Of a stretch of DNA of 64,000 nt, positions 61,423 to 64,000 are shown piece after piece. This stretch comes from Deltaproteobacteria bacterium. GTDB taxonomy: Bacteria; Desulfobacterota; Desulfuromonadia; Geobacterales; Pseudopelobacteraceae. The position numbers and the translations under genes are program-made. The notes beneath the pieces are model-generated. The model was not told the DNA's origin, made no database searches, and worked only from the letters and a program-made list of their open reading frames with translations. Where the stretch lies: positions 51,166 to 115,165 of the forward strand of contig JAJZRX010000004.1 in NCBI GenBank assembly GCA_021850095.1, written 5' to 3'. Within the stretch, counting starts at the first letter, position 1. Each line of letters opens with the position of its first letter.

Positions 61423-62628
61423 CTAGTAAATATTTATGCGCTGTTTCAGCATCCGCACGGCCAGTATCGCTTCGGCTCCGTCAACCGCTTCGTTGATGCG
61501 GAACTCGCCCGACAGTTCGCCTTCCATGATGTTGCGGGTCGTCATATTCAGTACGGCGTTGTAGAAGGGCGAGGTCGGCTTGACATCCGGAAAGGGCGAG
61601 CGTTCCTGGCCGAAAAAAGCGGTCGCCAGTTTTTCGTCGCCGGTCAGCTTGATCAGCACGTCTTCCAGGATAAAAGCCATTTCACCACGCTGCACCGCGT
61701 CAGCCGGTTTGAAAAGATAGGCTTTGCTCTGATCGTCAAACTTGGGCTCCAGTCCGCGCACCTTCCATTTCAGGATCGTCAGAATCTCATCCCTGAAATG
61801 GTGAGCGGCAATATCCGTGGGCGTAAATTCCGCCTGCATCCTGTTGATCTGGGAGGAGACCGGAATCCGGCCGGCAAAGAGCTTATCCAGCTTCATTTCA
61901 TCGATCAAAAGAGCCGCAAAATCTCCCCGGCTGACACTCTCCTTGACCGCAATCTTCCTGCCCACATCCCCAACGGTGATGCCCCCCATGGCACGCACAA
62001 TCTTGGCGGTTTTCTTCCAGGCCCGGTCAGCCGGCTCATTCCACTTGCCTTCCTTGCGGACTGCCAGGGTCTCACGGAATTTGTCCTCGGCTTTACGGAA
62101 TTCATAGGCTTCAAGGTAGGCCAGGCCCATGAAATAGGGTGCCGCCTCCTGCCCCTGGTAATAGTCAAGCAGCTTCTCATCAACCTTAAGCCCCATCGCC
62201 TCGCGATAGGCGTCTTCCGACTCGGCAAGCCACTTGTCACTTTTGAGCACAGTGTTAACCCGTATCACGGCCACCCGGTTTTCAAACCGGTCGTTGTCGG
62301 TCTCGGCCTGTTTGCGCCCTTTTTCAAGATTCTCCAGCACTCGTTCAACGTCAATAGCCCCAAAACGCGCATCCGACTGGGAACGGGATTTAAGAGCAAG
62401 CGCAATAGCACGGCCTGAATAAGCGGCAGAGAACTGATCCTCGCAATACAGAGTCCGGTCAAATTTTTCCAGCGCCAGCTCAATCTTGCCGGCTTCCAGT
62501 GCTTCCATGGCCCGCAGATAATGGTGACGTGGGTTGTCTTCCGGCGATGTGCAACGGGCCGGCGGCGTGGCGCACCCTGCCAGCAGCGAAAACAGAACCA
62601 ATAAAACCAGTAAGCAGACCTTTTTCAT
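61423..62628 (-). CDS. SLH-like lipoprotein with TPR-like repeats
   Basis: 401 residues from the ATG at 62628 (GGGAGG upstream). Lipoprotein signal VLLVLFSLLAGCATPP. TPR-like helices (HYLRAMEALEAGKIELALEK, AYSGRAIALALKSRSQ). C-terminal SLH-like segments: ESVSRGDFAALLIDEMKL, PFPDVKPTSPFYNAVLNMTT, and FRINEAVDGAEAILAVRML. Anchors at the outer membrane and probably binds peptidoglycan or a secondary polymer. First of a two-gene unit with 60486. Confidence 0.75.
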   Translation of the reverse strand: MKKVCLLVLLVLFSLLAGCATPPARCTSPEDNPRHHYLRAMEALEAGKIELALEKFDRTLYCEDQFSAAYSGRAIALALKSRSQSDARFGAIDVERVLENLEKGRKQAETDNDRFENRVAVIRVNTVLKSDKWLAESEDAYREAMGLKVDEKLLDYYQGQEAAPYFMGLAYLEAYEFRKAEDKFRETLAVRKEGKWNEPADRAWKKTAKIVRAMGGITVGDVGRKIAVKESVSRGDFAALLIDEMKLDKLFAGRIPVSSQINRMQAEFTPTDIAAHHFRDEILTILKWKVRGLEPKFDDQSKAYLFKPADAVQRGEMAFILEDVLIKLTGDEKLATAFFGQERSPFPDVKPTSPFYNAVLNMTTRNIMEGELSGEFRINEAVDGAEAILAVRMLKQRINIY

Positions 62629-62715
62629 GACAAGCCTCCCTTTATGATCCTGCGTTGTGTCACATAATGATAACAGCATATTTCGGTTTGTAAACAGCCG
62701 TACCGCCAAAGAGGC

Positions 62716-63663
62716 TCAAGCGGACTCAAGCTCATGAAGACGAGCGGATATCAGCGCAGCAGCTCCCAGCAATCCGGCATCATCGCCAAGTTCACTCGGC
62801 AGAATATTCAGGCCGGAATATATCTCGGGAAAACAGCGCTGCGACAACTCACGACGAAGTGCAGGTTCAAAAAGGTCCAGACTGCCCCCCACACCGCCGC
62901 CGATAATGATCGCTTCCAGATTCAGCAGGTTTGACAAAGACGCCAGTGCAATTCCCAGCCAGCGACCCAGATCATCAAAAGCCTGCCGGGCAGCGGGGTT
63001 GCCATCCCGTGCCAGGCGGGCACCATCTGCAGCCGTTGGGGGATGGTCGTTCATTTCAGCCGGAAACAGACCTTCCATCGAACGCAGCAGCGCTCCGGCG
63101 GAAGCATAGCGTTCCAGGCAGCCGTGGTTTCCGCAATGGCAGACCGTACCGCCGGGATCGACGGTAACATGGCCGAACTCCGCCGCAAAACCACCGGCGC
63201 CTTTCCAGAGCTTTCCATCCAGGATCAGGCCGCTGCCAAGTCCGGTTCCGATCGTAATGACGATAAAGGACGACCGCCCCCGGCCGGCGCCAAACAGTTT
63301 TTCGCCCAGGGCGATCGCATTGGCGTCATTGGCGCATTCCACCGCAAACCCGGTTTGTTCGGCCAGAAAAGCGGCCAGATTGAAGCGGTCCAGCGGGCGC
63401 ATATTGACTGAAGAGTGGATCGTCCCGTCACTGCCGACCAACCCCGGAACTCCAACGCCGATACCGGCAATCCGCCGGTTGGCGTCAAGCGCCTGTGCAC
63501 GCAGTTCGGCAATCCCGAGCAGCACCCTTTCACAAAAGGCAACCCGTCCCTCGGAAATCAGACTCGGAATCCGGTAACGGGCCGCGATCTGGCCGGAAGT
63601 AGACACCAAAGCCAGTCGCAGATTCGTCCCTCCAATATCAATGCCAATCAGATAATCAGACAT
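62716..63663 (-). CDS. ROK-family glucokinase-like protein
   Basis: 315 residues. N-terminal DIGGTNLRLALVSTSGQIAA; NDANAIALGEKLFGAGRGRS with catalytic Asp; the ROK zinc motif GGTVCHCGNHGCLERYASAG. ASKHA fold. Phosphorylates glucose or a related hexose. Divergent from the malic enzyme gene with a 235-bp gap. Confidence 0.9.
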   Translation of the reverse strand: MSDYLIGIDIGGTNLRLALVSTSGQIAARYRIPSLISEGRVAFCERVLLGIAELRAQALDANRRIAGIGVGVPGLVGSDGTIHSSVNMRPLDRFNLAAFLAEQTGFAVECANDANAIALGEKLFGAGRGRSSFIVITIGTGLGSGLILDGKLWKGAGGFAAEFGHVTVDPGGTVCHCGNHGCLERYASAGALLRSMEGLFPAEMNDHPPTAADGARLARDGNPAARQAFDDLGRWLGIALASLSNLLNLEAIIIGGGVGGSLDLFEPALRRELSQRCFPEIYSGLNILPSELGDDAGLLGAAALISARLHELESA

Positions 63664-63771
63664 AATAACGCAGCTCCGTTCGGTTTTTTCGGCGATTGTA
63701 CCAACAGAAGCACAAGAGGCAAGTTGTTATTGGAAAAATAGAATGATTTGTTACCGGCCGGGAATATCTGC

Positions 63772-63801
63772 TTGACAACTCCGATTCAAGAAGCTTATTG
63801 T
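63772..63801 (+). promoter_or_regulatory. Sigma-70 promoter of the malic enzyme gene
   Basis: TTGACA, 18 nt, TATTGT, ending about 97 nt before the ATG at 63899. The rest of this 235-bp gap shows no other clear site. Confidence 0.6.
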
Positions 63802-63898
63802 TTTTCATTTTCAGTAAAAGAATCAGCACGATACCGCCTATAAACAGCTGTTTTCCAACAACACTTTTAACACCACTAAAAAAGGGAGACCCCCGCGT

Positions 63899-64000
63899 AT
63901 GAGCAAGAAGATGGATGCACTCGAGTATCACTCAATGGGCCGCAAAGGCAAGATCGAAGTCATCTCCACCAAACCGTGCCAGACCGCGGCCGACCTGTCG
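63899..64000 (+). CDS. maeB: Malic enzyme (5' end only)
   Basis: 34 codons starting MSKKMDALEYHSMGRKGKIE, then VISTKPCQTAADLS, the typical start of NADP-type malic enzymes of the MaeB group. GGGAG precedes the ATG. The rest lies beyond the window. Decarboxylates malate to pyruvate, linking the TCA cycle and carbon supply. Confidence 0.85.
   Translation, partial: MSKKMDALEYHSMGRKGKIEVISTKPCQTAADLS

Noticed and set aside
60477..62418. Two long plus-strand frames opposite the LPP20-like and SLH-like genes
   Set aside because: The minus-strand products have signal peptides and ribosome sites; the plus-strand ones do not.
1..64000. tRNA, rRNA, CRISPR array, insertion sequence or phage
   Set aside because: No such features were seen in the gaps; the only mobile-like elements are the toxin-antitoxin patch and two small palindromes.

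Overview
The window reads as chromosome of a metal-reducing deltaproteobacterium of the Geobacter/Trichlorobacter type (Desulfuromonadia). This is inferred from gene content: a 12-heme c-type cytochrome built of four triheme c7-like units, a GeoRSP-type PqqD/radical SAM/SPASM gene set, several sigma-54, HDOD and GGDEF signalling genes, a diverged EF-G paralogue, and fairly GC-rich, densely packed operons. No rRNA, tRNA, CRISPR array or insertion sequence was seen.

Layout. 1-6142 (minus) is a chemosensory block: hybrid histidine kinase, sigma-54 response regulator, two STAS proteins, CheA and a CheW cut by the window edge. A -24/-12 promoter and a 28-bp perfect palindrome lie between the regulator and the STAS/che operon, suggesting the regulator drives it. 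6205-7790 is a small accessory patch with a HigB/HigA-type toxin-antitoxin pair and tiny ORFs. 7831-11219 holds a PpiC-type foldase, a CheY/CheX-like pair and a TrmN6-like methyltransferase.

11197-27292 (minus) is one long, mostly overlapping surface-polysaccharide operon. It begins with a MarR-EPS-like regulator fused to a Rossmann-like domain. RfbF and RfbG follow, then a C-methyltransferase, an RmlC-like epimerase and an RmlD-like reductase, which together predict a CDP-linked 3-C-methyl-6-deoxyhexose. Glycosyltransferases, methyltransferases, a Wzx-like flippase and a YfhO-like membrane protein complete it. Several genes carry runs of 8-9 G.

27460-40492 (plus) starts with a CrcB fluoride channel. 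A secreted three-module beta-helix protein, a CarboxypepD_reg-like protein, an orphan OpuAC-like binding protein, a ResB-like protein and a permease with an extra C-terminal domain follow. Next come a cupin, the GeoRSP trio, an FmdE-like protein, a PhnD-like lipoprotein, a TPR protein and a YedE-like transporter, with convergent nikR behind them. This block is the best candidate for an undescribed system: a peptide-modification or metal/chalcogen-related locus with no visible precursor peptide.

41046-63663 is mainly housekeeping and signalling: rhomboid, endonuclease III, PHP phosphoesterase, a cytidylate kinase-like/BON fusion, a degenerate MglA-like GTPase with two companions, EF-G, nadC-birA-coaX, the dodecaheme cytochrome, a GGDEF/HDOD group, a polyferredoxin with a Tat-exported DUF362 protein, two envelope proteins and a ROK kinase. 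The window ends in the first codons of a malic enzyme. Intrinsic terminators were found at 7831-7870, 10434-10469, 55649-55682 and 60425-60461.
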